Made by a program: the position numbers and the translations under genes
Notes under the pieces: generated by a model
Told to the model about the DNA's origin: nothing
Seen by the model: the letters and a program-made list of their open reading frames with translations, nothing else
The model's database searches: none
DNA from: Sipunculus nudus
Lineage: Eukaryota > Annelida > Sipuncula > Golfingiida > Sipunculidae
Direction: 5' to 3'
DNA length: 64,000 nt
Assembly: GCA_026874595.1 (NCBI GenBank)
Contig: CM049320.1
Coordinates: 31,034,214 to 31,098,213, forward strand
Shown: positions 11,635 to 22,636 of the stretch, piece after piece
How positions within the stretch are numbered: the first letter of the stretch is position 1
How the letters are laid out: each line of letters starts with the position of its first letter

Positions 11635-13675
11635 GGCCCACTGTCATTAATATTTTTATTTGCGGTCAACCAAAAAGCATCGATATTTTGTTAATGCCAT
11701 TGACCCACAGACATCGATCTTAGTTCAGACCATAGGCCCACTGTCATAAATATTTTCTTTATGCCATCGACCCACGGGCATCAATATTTTGTTTAAGCCA
11801 TCGACCCACAGACATCAATATTTTGTTTATGCCTTCGACCAACAGGTTACAATAATTGTTCATGCCATTGGCGCAGAGGCATCAATATTTTGTTAATGCC
11901 ATCGGCCAACAGACATCAATATTTTGTTTAGACCATCAGCCCACTGTCATAAATATTTTTTTGTGCGGTCGACTAACTGACATCAATATTTTGTTTATGC
12001 CATTGACCATCAGACATCTATCTTTGTTTAGCCCATCGGCCAACTGTCATAAATATTTTCTTTATGCCATCCCCCCACAGGCATCAATATTTAGTTTAAG
12101 CCATCGACCCACAGACATCAATATTTTGTTTATGCCTTCGACCTACTGGCAACAATATTTGTTTATGCCATAGGCGCACAGGCATAAAGATTTTGTTAAT
12201 GCCATCGGCCCACAGGCATCAATATTTTGTTTAGACCATCGGCCCAATGGCATAAAAATTTTCCTAATGTCATCGACCCACTGGCATTAGTATATTTTTT
12301 TATGCAATCCACCCACATACGTCAATATTTGTTTAGGCCAAAGGCCCGCTGTGATAAATATTTTGTTAGTGCCATCGGCCCACAGGCATCAATATTTTGT
12401 CTAAGCCATCGACCCACAGACATCAATATTTAGTTTATGCCATCAGCGCACAGGCATCAATATTTTTTTTTTGCCATCGACCCACATACATCAATATTTT
12501 GTTTATGCCATTCACCTACAAGCATCAATATTTTGTTTAAGCCATCGACCCTGAGACATCAATATTTTGTTTATGCCATCCACCAACATACATCAATATT
12601 TTGTTTAGACCATCGGCGCACAGGCAACAAAATTTTAATGTCTTCTACCCATAGTCAACAATGTTTTGTCTATGCCGTCGGCGCACAGGCATCAATATTA
12701 TGTTTATGCCTTCGGTCCACAGGCATAAATATTTTGTTCAGACCATCGGCCCACTGTCATCAATATTTTCTTAATACCATCGACCCACAGGCACGATATT
12801 TTGTATACGCCATCGGTCCGGGCATCAATATTTTGTTTATACCTTCGACCCTCAGGCAACAATATTTTGTTTATGTCATCGGCCTACAGGCATCAATATC
12901 TTCTTAATGCCTTCGGCTAACACGCAACAATATTTTGTTTATGCCTTCGGCCTACAGGCATCAATATTTGTTAATGCCATCGGCTAACTGGCAACAATAT
13001 TTGGTTTATACCATCGGCGGAGAGGCATCAATATTTGTTAATGCCATCGGCTAACAGGCAACAATATTTTGTTTATGCCTTCGGCCTACAGGCATCAATT
13101 TTTGTTAATGCCATCGGCTTACTGACAACAATATTTTGTTTATGCCATTGGCGGACAGGCATCAATATCTTCTTAATGCCATCGTCTAAGAGGCAACAAT
13201 ATTTTGTTTGTGCCATCAGCCTACAAACAAAATATTTTTTTAATGCCATCGGCTAACAGGCAACAATATTTTGTTTATGCCATCGGCCCACAGGCATCAA
13301 TATTTGTTAAGGCCATCGGCTAACAGGCAACAATATTTTGTTTATGTCATCGGCCTACAGGCATCAATATCTTCTTAATGCCATCAGGCTAACAGGCCAC
13401 AATATTTTGTTTATGCAATCGGCCCACAGGCTTCAATATTTTTTGGTATGTCATCGGCATACAGGCATCAATACTTGGTTCGTGCCGTTGGCCCACAGGC
13501 ATTAATATTTTTATGTATGCCATCGGCCCACAGGCATCAATATTTTGATTATGCCATCAGCTTACGGGCATCAATATTTTGTTTATGTCATCGGCCTACA
13601 GGCATCAATAATTTGTTCGTGCCGTCGGTCCACAGGCATTAATAAATTGTGTATGCCATCGACCCACAGGCATCC
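11635..13675. repeat. Minisatellite of about 34-bp units, roughly 60 copies
   Basis: The typical unit reads ATGCCATCGGCCCACAGGCA followed by TCAATATTTTGTTT, repeated for about 2 kb with substitutions and small indels. Each unit contains ATGCC and GGCAT separated by about 11 bases, a potential 5-bp stem, with AATATT on both sides. Long open frames through the array translate to repeats of the HRHQYF/ASIFCL type only because the unit has few stops, so I do not call a gene. Variants in the first half (CGACCCACAGACATC) and second half (CGGCTAACAGGCAAC) suggest higher-order structure. Confidence 0.93.
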
Positions 13676-13679
13676 ATAA

Positions 13680-14110
13680 TAATGTTATCTTATTTATCTG
13701 TGAAAATGTCAATACCATCCGAATTTTCCATGTAAAGAACGATTTGGAAGGACCATCTGTAATTGCTGTTTTTTTTTTTTTTTTTTTATCCGCTGTCGAA
13801 CGGTTTTCTTTTATGTCTAAAATCTCTGTTTTGTGAACAGTCACAGGGAGAGATGAAAATGCAAAAAGAATAATTTATTTCATTGTAAAATTATTATGCG
13901 ACAACAAATGAATATATTTGTCTGTTTTGCAGCATTTGACTTGATGCTGGATATGAACACGAAGCGAACGGACGATCGGTTGAATATCATACTACAGCGT
14001 AAGGCCGTTGCATTCCACCGAACAGGCAGGGACTCAGAGCCACAGAAGAAATCCGTTCCAGTAGACTCATTTCCAAAAATTGATCTTACGGTATGTACGA
14101 GTTTACGTGA
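13680..14110. other. Non-coding sequence between the minisatellite and a microsatellite
   Basis: A poly-T run lies at about 13770-13787. An open frame on the plus strand at 13896 onward runs into the CA/AT microsatellite and is not convincing as a gene. Confidence 0.4.
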
Positions 14111-14113
14111 CCG

Positions 14114-14214
<101 letters not shown>

Positions 14215-14387
14215 ATCTTAAATATTTCACATATCGCGCTTGCTTACAGACCTTTCATGATTACTCATTTTTTAAAGAATTCCTCGCTATCTAAAAATAA
14301 AAACATAATGTATGAGCTAACACAGCTTATCATTTCTGAAATTTCCCTGCTTCATTCATTAAATGGATAACAAGTGCAAATTACTGA

Positions 14388-14388
<1 letters not shown>

Positions 14389-14432
<44 letters not shown>
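14389..14432. repeat. (AT)n microsatellite
   Basis: A pure alternating AT tract of about 42 bp. Confidence 0.9.
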
Positions 14433-14435
<3 letters not shown>

Positions 14436-15940
14436 TAATCCCCTGCGTGCCCTTGCAAGATTTCTGGAAGCCTATTAGCATACCCTGATTAAACGTTCGC
14501 ACAGAGGGTGACGCACAGCATCCATCATTTTTTTTAAATAAACCAGACCAGCTCTTTCAGTATACTTTCTCACAACACCTACCATGTGCGAAAAAATTCT
14601 GCTTCAACGTAGCATATCGGTAAATACCTCAGCATGCCTGTTGATTTTCTGACCGGATGAATACAAACATGGCTCGCTCCGGTTACTGGACGATAGACAA
14701 CTTGCAAGCGATACATAAATGACTCGTAACCATATAGAGATGACTTTGCCGTTTGGTTTTAGAGGTAACATGCGTTATTTTATGCAAAATGCGCCAGTCG
14801 AAGCCTACTGTTAAGATTATCGATTGTTTACCACGATATCGATGCAGCAGGATGGAAAATCGTTGGAGTCCATTTCCCCTATGGCCTTTATCACGACTCA
14901 AGTTATGCTTACCAGTCAAATATAAATGCTCACTGAGTCGTGTCTTCTCGGCTAGCACTCTTCACACGGCCAGCGAGACATTTTAACTACATCGTTTCTG
15001 TCAGGCTGTCACGTGTTCAGAGATCTTGATGTATGAGACTAGGCCATGCTAGTACAAAATATAAAGTGTCCACATCAACACAGCTGTCACTTGACACTTA
15101 GGTCTCTGAACTGTCTCCACAGTGTATTTAAACAATGATTCCCTTTTTCCTAAAGCTCTTTAAACCGTATAAAATCATAAAATGAAAATCCTTATCCACT
15201 ATGTTATTTTTTTTATGCGTTGTCACAAAAATGTATTACTGCAATTTAGTTCGTTATTTAGTAAGAAGTAACATTTCAACTGACCTATTAAATCCCCGTT
15301 GGAGATTAACTGAATCACATTTATATCCTAGTAATAAAAATGGAAGGGGAGGAATAAATTCAGATCATAATATAGATTCCTGATATACAACTGTCACTTG
15401 CATTCATATTTCAGTCGGCCGACTAGGGAAAAATTATTCTTCCCAAACAGATTTTGGCCAGTTTCTCAAAACACTAGTTCAAAGGGACATTTCTTACAAA
15501 CTATCAGGCATGAAGCTATCAAATTGTGCACGTAGTTTTGAAACATAATATCTAAAGCCGAGGATTGCTTAATTACAGTTTTTTTTGCAGTTCTAAAAGT
15601 TCCTTAGATTAATCCCTGTCTTTAATTTAGGTACACTCTTGTGTTAATGGGGGAAAAAGCCCAGCACCTGACGAATTATACATTTTGATTTCCATATCCA
15701 AGCGGACGATTTCCTAAGGAGTGGTGAATGTAATCGTCCTAAATACTGGGTTATAATACCTAGGAACCCCCGAAAGGCGCACTCGTTTGTGAATGAAACA
15801 CGACAGTTTTGCACGGCATTCCTACTAAGCCTGTTATGCGCTTACTCTTGGCTTATCGCCTCGAATTGAACTCACCATCTCCCAAAGATCACCAACATTT
15901 GGCCTAATGTTGAAACCTGTTAACATTTTAAAACTGTTTC
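14433..15940. other. Intergenic sequence left of the LTR element
   Basis: No recognisable gene or repeat. Two overlapping open frames on opposite strands at about 14683-14986 have no family resemblance. Confidence 0.4.
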
Positions 15941-15945
15941 ATGAG

Positions 15946-16163
15946 TGTTATGTATTTGTACTATTGTAAGTATTAATAGTCATAAATAGTTTCACCAATT
16001 CACAACCAAATGGGAACATGACAAGGTTGAATTTTACTATTACTTTACGGTAATCAACGGCTATAAGCCTCGCTCTCTTTCCGGGCTTCAGAATAAAATG
16101 TTGTTTCAAAGTTTAACTGTGTCTGTGGTGTTTTGGGCTAATCCTGCAATACAAAATACTGCA
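15946..16163 (+). repeat. 5' LTR
   Basis: It is about 218 bp, starts with TGTTATG and ends ATACTGCA, and contains an AATAAA polyadenylation signal in GCTTCAGAATAAAATG. The following sequence, AGTGGCGACGATG, sits where a primer-binding site would be. Confidence 0.85.
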
Positions 16164-16380
16164 AGTGGCGACGATGTGTTACTTTGAACGTTCGGATACT
16201 ATTTATCCATTAACACCGACACGAGTTGTCGATCCGAGGCCCAGACACAGTGACTCACACAGCAGTACAGCCGTGCCGGTATTATTGCCCACCGCCTCGT
16301 GATCACCAGACGGACATTCTGTTGATTTGTAATGTTTTACATATGGTTTTGGACGGTTGTGTGTATAATTTTATGCATCA

Positions 16381-17223
16381 TGGCCACTTCCACCGAACTG
16401 TCAATGCCTACTTTCCAGAAGGGGCCCCGTAGTTCTGGCAATCAACGTTGGGTTAAGTGGATCAGCCGATTTGATAACTATCTGATCGCTGCTGGGATCG
16501 ATCACCCGCCTAGACAACGTGCCTTATTATTCCACAGTTTTGGCGAGGAATTGTATTGAATTTTCTGCTCGTTACCAGTTCCAGACCCACGAGAAATGAA
16601 ACAGTGTATGATACAGCTGAAAGAGTCATTTCTGACTTTTTTGCTCCCAAATGAAACATCGAGTTTGATGTGTTTACCTTCCGCCAGGCCAGACAAGCAC
16701 CTGGGGAGGATTTAGATAGCTTCTATATGCGACTGAAACAGTTTGCTATAAATTGTGAATTCCACAGACCGGAATCTGAAATCAAATCACAAATTATCGA
16801 GAAAGGGTCCTCTACTAGACCTCATGAAGAGTGAATGACACGCTCCGATATATCACTCCAAGAATTGCTCAGGCTTGGGCGCACTTATAAGGCGTCAAAA
16901 CAGCAACCAAACTTATGGAAAGCAAACTTTCACAGCCAATTGTACAGAAAATAATTAACAATAAAGGTGCTAGCTATACACCCAAGTTCAAACCAAAGAC
17001 TTTTAAGAAGCTTGCTCCAAGTACAATAGCTGCAACAGCAAAAAACTGTTGCAAGTTTAATCAGTTTGCTTCTGTTTGCAAAGGTAATAGACAAGTGCAA
17101 TTAATTGCAGCGTCACAGTCACAGTGTGCCCCTGAGCGATCTGAAGAATATCAAGAAATGTTTCTTATTTTCACAATGAATGAACAAGGTGATGCATATA
17201 CTGTTACTGTAAATATGAATTGA
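16381..17223 (+). pseudogene. Gag of the LTR element, broken
   Basis: An ATG at 16381 opens a frame with WVKWISRFDNYL and PRQRALLFHSFGEELY, typical of the start of Gag in Mag/K02A2.6-like elements. It stops at about 16559. The capsid-like FTFRQARQAPGEDLDSF and RLKQFAINCEF appear in other frames at about 16670-16760. A nucleocapsid remnant with NCCKFNQFASVCKGN follows at about 17045; the usual CCHC knuckle is degraded. Confidence 0.75.
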
Positions 17224-17475
17224 ATGGACACAGAGATGGAAATAGATACAGGAGCATCAGTTTTTGTTATCAGTGAGAATACTTTGGCTGAGTTTAAAGA
17301 CTTTGATGGTTCACTAAACCTAGAGCAAACTGTATTCCAATATCCGTACCTACATAGGAGAAACGTCTGTTCTTGGAATAGAAAAGGTAACAGTCAGTAC
17401 AAATGGTCAAACTAAAGAGCTGAATCCATGTTTTGTTCCTGGAAATGAACCAAATTTGCTTGGAAGAGACTGGTT
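17224..17475 (+). pseudogene. Aspartic protease of the LTR element
   Basis: The frame opens with MEIDTGASVFVI, the DTGA active-site motif of retropepsins, at about 17235. NLLGRDWLA at about 17455 is the conserved linker that normally leads into the reverse transcriptase. A frameshift falls between the two. Confidence 0.8.
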
Positions 17476-17806
17476 GGCCAACTTGAGGATGCTAAGTGGG
17501 TGTGGGAGAAACCAGAACAGGACGGTTTGCTTAAAGAGTAAAGAAATGTTAATATCTGCAGATGTACTAGTGCATTATGATCCTTCTCAGAAGCTGGTGT
17601 TGGAGTGTGATGCTGCTCCAGTAGGACTAGGAGTAGCACTTTCTCATGATACGAATCAAGGTCTCCGGCCAATAGCGTATGCATCAAGGATGTTTGTACC
17701 AGCCGAACGTGAATACGCCCAGCTAGAAAAGGAAGGACTTGCAATAGTGTTCGGCATCAAACGATTTCACAAGTATTTGTATGGCCGATATTTTAGTTCT
17801 AAATAA
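17476..17806 (+). pseudogene. RNase H domain of the LTR element, directly after an internal deletion
   Basis: After NLLGRDWL the sequence passes within a few codons to DAKWVWEKPEQ and then LVHYDPSQKLVLECDAAPVG, which is the start of the RNase H region. The roughly 250-residue RT palm with its catalytic Asp box should lie between them and is absent. The rest (PIAYASRMF, QLEKEGLAIVFGIKRFHKYL) matches the RNase H fold of gypsy elements. A stop follows at 17806. Confidence 0.85.
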
Positions 17807-18126
17807 CCATAAACCCTTGCCTGGTTTATTAAAGGAGCATAAACCAACTGATGCAATGACCTCAAGCAGAATACAGAGTTTGGCATTACTTCTGGTTGGT
17901 AACAATTACACGCTGTTATACAGACCAGTAAAGAGAAGGAAAATGCTAATGCCTTGAGCAGATTATCGGGCCCGCTGTTCAAATTATGGACATTCCAGAA
18001 GTGCCAGAAATTGTTTTCTATGAATTATGTGACATCTGATAGTGTAACAGCTCAAGACATTTCTACAGAAACTAGACGAGATCCTATCTCGAGCCGGGTT
18101 TTACAACATGTTTACAAGGTTGGCCT

Positions 18127-19045
18127 GTGAAAACAACTGTCCCAGAGATGAAGCCATATGCATCTAGGCGTCAAGAGCTCTCTGTACAAAGTGATTGTTT
18201 ATTGTGGGGTTTCAGGATCATTATTCCACCTAATTATCGTGACTATTTGCTAGCCGAGTTGCACGACTCGCATCCAGGCATAGTGCGGATGAAGGGACTA
18301 AGCCGTTCATACTTTTGTAGGCCTAATCTAGACTCTGATACTGAGTTAAGTGTGAAACAGTGTGTCATTTGTCAGGATAATGGTAAAGCCGCCCCTAAGT
18401 CACCCTTGCATCCATGGTCTTGGCCAAATAACCCATGAGAGAGATTACATATTCATTATGCTGGACCTTTGGATGAAAAAAAATGGTTCTAGTGATAGTG
18501 GACGCTGGAACGAAATATCTTGATGCACATGTGGTATCAGGCAGCACATCAGCTGCTACAATTGAGAAATTAAAACGCACATTTGCTATACATTGACTGT
18601 CTTGAACCATTGTGTCAGTCGATGGAACACCGTTTACTTGTAAGGAATTTCAGGTATTTCGCCAGACAATTGAAATTTGTCATACTAGAATCTCACCATA
18701 TCACCAAGCCAGCAACGGGCTAGTGGAACGTGCGGTCCAGTCCATAAAGTGCGGTCTGAAAAAGTCAAATGTAGGTTCTCTGGAAAGCCGTTTGTATCGC
18801 TACTTACTTACCTACTACATGCAACCACTGGGGAACCTCCTTCAATCTTGCTAATGAAACGTAGACCACGCACGCGTTTCGATCTTATTCGTCCTGATAA
18901 TGAAGGTACCGTACAAGCCATACAGGAAAACATGAAAGAGCGACATGATTCACGTGCAACAGTGTGCAGCTCCTTTATTAGCGATGCTGTTTATGTTCGT
19001 TATTTTATGGGAGCTCCAATGAAGCTTCTTGGTTTCATCCAGTAG
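18127..19045 (+). pseudogene. Integrase of the LTR element, broken
   Basis: The zinc-binding N-terminus is visible as HPGIVRMKGLSRSYF followed by CVICQ (about 18265-18375). The catalytic core continues in other frames: HYAGPLD at about 18450, VDGTPFTCKEF at about 18617, and SNGLVERAVQ at about 18712, giving the D, D and E positions. LLMKRRPRTRFDL at about 18850 is the usual C-terminal tract. Stops lie at about 18438 and 18598. Confidence 0.85.
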
Positions 19046-19742
19046 CAGCTAGGCCCTGTGCTGTTTGTGGTTCGTGTGCCTGACAGCAGAGCCTGAAAAC
19101 GCAATCAGGATCATTTGAAACAGCGTTATGCTGTGGATGACCATATCACTTCAGATGATGAGGAAAGAGTTGTTGTTAGAGATGCTGCATCAGTTATTAC
19201 ATCAGCGAATCTGATATTGCTCAGAGTGATGGCCCACCAGTAGAGATAAATGTGCCATTTAGTGTTTATCGACAGGAGTATACCAGGAATAGTTCAATCA
19301 GAAAATGGTAAGTGATCATTCAGCAGTTAATGAGATGTGCATGATACAGTGGATACATCTGGTAAAAATGCGTGCTTACCAGTTAATATACCTCGAAGGT
19401 CAAAACGCACGAGACGAGCACCGGACGGATTGAATATTAAATTTGTTGTGCACATATTTGGACTTTTGTGTGTGTGTGATATATTTACCATGTTTATTTT
19501 TCATCTTGAATGTTTTGGTTCAGAGGCCAAAATAATTCTTGAAGTTAACCTGTGCATAAAGAAGTTGAAGTTTCATAAAAAAAACATCGCGAGTCTTCCA
19601 TTTAATTACTTTCTTAATCAGTTGAGATCATCTTGCTAGATGCTGAACGATATCTTCCGTGAATGACTTTTCATAACTCTTATCTAGAGAGTATTTATAA
19701 AGATGCTATTCTAATAAGGTTTCTTGCTTAAAGAGGGAGGAA

Positions 19743-19951
19743 TGTTATATCTTGGTACTATTGTAAGTATTAAAGGTCATAGATGGTTCCATTAATGACC
19801 ACCAGATGGCGTACATGACTAGGTTTTGTTTTACCAATACTTTACGGTAATCAAAGGCTATAAGCCTCGTTCTCGTTCCGGGCTTCAGAATAAAATGTTG
19901 TGTCAAAGTTGTACTGTGTTTGTGGCTAAACCTGCAATACAAAACACAACA
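19743..19951 (+). repeat. 3' LTR
   Basis: It is about 209 bp, starts TGTTATA and ends CACAACA. It is alignable along its length with the 5' LTR. It alone contains CCACCAGATGGCG near 19800, where the 5' LTR has diverged. Confidence 0.85.
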
Positions 19952-20245
19952 ATGAATAACGAATAACTAGTCTTTTCTGTAGGCCTAGTGACATCTTGCC
20001 ACCTATCTATAAAATGGCATGACAGGAAACAATAATGACGCCAAAATAGACGTGACGGGCAAAACAGACAGCCATGTTCAAGTGACCAATAATCAAGAGC
20101 TGCCGATTCCTGTTTACAGTGAGACTTGTATTCTTCTCGTGCACGCGCTTCATCGTTACGTCACATTACTCCATATAGATCTTATAGATCTTATAGATCT
20201 ATATCCGAGGATTAACAATGGTCATTTGGCAGGGACGCCAGGAAT

Positions 20246-20315
<70 letters not shown>

Positions 20316-21860
20316 AAAGACATGTCAACCAGGCCGTAAGGTGCATAATATGTATATCGTAGGCAGGTAATGTACCAAAAATTACGCATTTTCTTCTTTT
20401 TGCAAATGGTGCAACTTAAGTTTTGTTTGGCAAAATAGTCTTATGTTGAGATAATCACGAAAAATCAGGGGAACAAGCGTGGTGACTGATAGTTAAATCT
20501 AAACTTCAGTGCCTGATGATTCTGTACATGAGAAGCCCTATACCACCGACCTGTGAACTTTATATATGTACATGTATATGGTGATGGATCAACAATGTTG
20601 ACGACACGCTCCGTCACACATCACTTTAAGGCATATAAATATATAATTCTATACCAACCGCCGATAAGGCTTTATTTATCAATATTCCACATCCTAGCTG
20701 CTTATCAGTGGTCGGATCTGGTTGTCAAATCATGTTCGATGTTAGCCCTCTCATGACTTTAGTCTTCATGTTTGCTAAAATGCGTGAAATAAAACGTGAT
20801 TCTATGAACCGATAGACGTAACAAAGTGCCAGCTCTAATCACCGGTCGGTAAATGAGCGTCAATTAGTTATATGATTTGCCGCGAGGTGGCAGTAGCTTG
20901 CGACACAGCAAGAGCAGGCTCTGTCAGCGGTTTGGATTTTCTTAACCTTTGCATCGAGTGGGCCAGTCAAGTTCGATGACTGTTAAAAAGACGTGATGTT
21001 ATCGTATTATTTTATGTGCCTTCTACATACCGTGAAATTTCTTTATCCCTTCATACCTAAAATATTGTCCAAATAAATCCAATCTGACTTGTACATTATG
21101 CTGAGAGGTCACACTTGCTGAGAAGGTCACACAAGGTTAAGTTATAATGCTGGTGCGTCCTTTGTACTTTATGTCCCGTCTTCCTTATTACTTTGACGGG
21201 ATTACTATATTTTTTCTGGTTAATATGATGTCTAATTAAATAATCGTTTGTGATCGATTATGCAATATTGCATCCAATTGAATCGATTCTGAAAAAAAAA
21301 CATCGATTAATTGGCAAACCATTGGCGCCTTCCCATGGTATGGAAACGATTTGAAAAATTTTGATGTAATTTTGCAGTTTGATTTAGTTTACAAGCACAA
21401 TGGATCAACCCATTCCGTCTACTGTCTCTGTTCTAACTACTTGTTCCATTACCCGGAATTTTAAGATTGAAAAGGGGCGGGGAAACGCCCACCCTCCCCC
21501 TTGCACTGTAACTGATGCTCAGGAAACTATATAAAAATAACTAATTTGTATGAATTTGAAATGTCAAAACATGCGGAAAGTCTAATGTTTTGAAAAGGAA
21601 AAAAGATGTAGTCAGGGACCACAAACCTCCGCCAGGATTCTCATGTAACTGTGCCCTGTATATTAATGATTCTTTGGCAGTTACGATTCAACAACCCCGT
21701 CTCATGTCAAAACCCTTCTGCGTAAGGTTGCTAACAGACAATTCAAAATTAAGCATGAGCATATTTATTTATATTGCGCATCATATCCAGTATAAACCGC
21801 TCAAGGCGCATAACATAAAATAGCACAGATTTGATATAAACTAAAGTCCTAGATATTTAA
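19952..21860. other. Intergenic sequence with a (AC)n(AT)n microsatellite
   Basis: A compound (AC)n(AT)n tract lies at about 20247-20303, just after three tandem copies of TATAGATCT at about 20173-20202. No coding sequence is recognised. A close match to the CTCF consensus is listed separately at 20880. Confidence 0.5.
20880..20893 (+). promoter_or_regulatory. CTCF-like motif
   Basis: The sequence CCGCGAGGTGGCAG fits the classical CTCF core CCGCGNGGNGGCAG at every position. CTCF is conserved across bilaterians. Binding here is inference from the motif alone. It lies about 1.75 kb before the first visible sulfotransferase exon. Confidence 0.4.
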
Positions 21861-21864
21861 AACT

Positions 21865-22182
21865 TTACAGGTATTCACATGCAAACAGATATGTTTTCAA
21901 CTTTGATTTGAAGCAATTGAGGTAGTCACCATATCTGATACTGGCTGGTAACTTATTCCACTTTGAATGTGCAGCATAAGCAAATTCTCTATCACGTGAC
22001 TTTGGCTGCACGAGATCAGTACTGGAACTGGATTTCAGAGTACGACTGGGCTGCTGGATACATGTCAGTCCGGAAATGTATTCAGTAGCGATGTTGTTAA
22101 CGGCACGTTGATTGAGCATCAACGTTTTGTATAAGATCCTCTGTTTTAATAACCAAGCGTAAAACATAATACCTCCCGTCAT
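21865..22182 (-). mobile_element. LINE reverse transcriptase C-terminal fragment
   Basis: A minus-strand frame of 105 codons reads through the end of a CR1/Jockey-type ORF2: QQPSRTLKSSSSTDLVQPKS, then EFAYAAHSKWNKLPASIR, then FKSKLKTYLF. This is the standard C-terminus of such elements. No upstream RT palm is visible, so it is a 5'-truncated remnant. Confidence 0.8.
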
Positions 22183-22636
22183 CCGGCGGAGATATATAAC
22201 AACCTTTTACCACGTAGTCACCTTTGCCGTGGGAGCCAAAAATAACATCGGTTTAGACCGTTGATCGTAGTAGGGATCATTTGTCTGTACTGTAGTTGTT
22301 TAGGATTCGCCTGCCTTTGTTTACAACCTAAATCACTCAGTGAAGAACGGAATATCATGAAATGTTCATCTCAGGGCATTTCGGAAATGGACCACAGGCG
22401 CATGAATCCCTATTTATAATAAAGTATTCAAATGTCCAATTTTCTCAGAGATACTATTACGAAATCAGATCAAACGACCCAATAATAAAACGATAATACT
22501 GTGTTATCACTTGTACGTCACATAAGGCACCCCCCCCCCATACAGACACACACAAACACACACCACCAACGGCAATAAATGAATACCCTCTTGGCGGAGG
22601 CAATGAAATAGTAAAACATGTTTTTATTTTCTTCAG

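Larger units (their letters stand above)
15946..19951 (+). mobile_element. Defective Ty3/gypsy-type LTR retrotransposon
   Basis: Two direct LTRs bound a 4-kb element: 15946-16163 and 19743-19951. Both start TGTTAT and end in CA, and they share the core CTTTACGGTAATCAA and GGGCTTCAGAATAAAATGTT. The insert encodes, in order, Gag, a DTGAS protease, an RNase H and an integrase with an HHCC-like N-terminus and a D,D,E core, which is the Ty3/gypsy order. The reverse transcriptase palm is missing and there are many stops and frameshifts. The flanks ATGAG (left) and ATGAA (right) look like an imperfect target duplication. The LTRs differ by many substitutions and indels, so the insertion is old. Confidence 0.9.

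Noticed and set aside
11856-13642. Several long open frames across the minisatellite
   Set aside because: They follow from a repeat unit with few stop codons and change phase between units. The peptides are just translations of the repeat.
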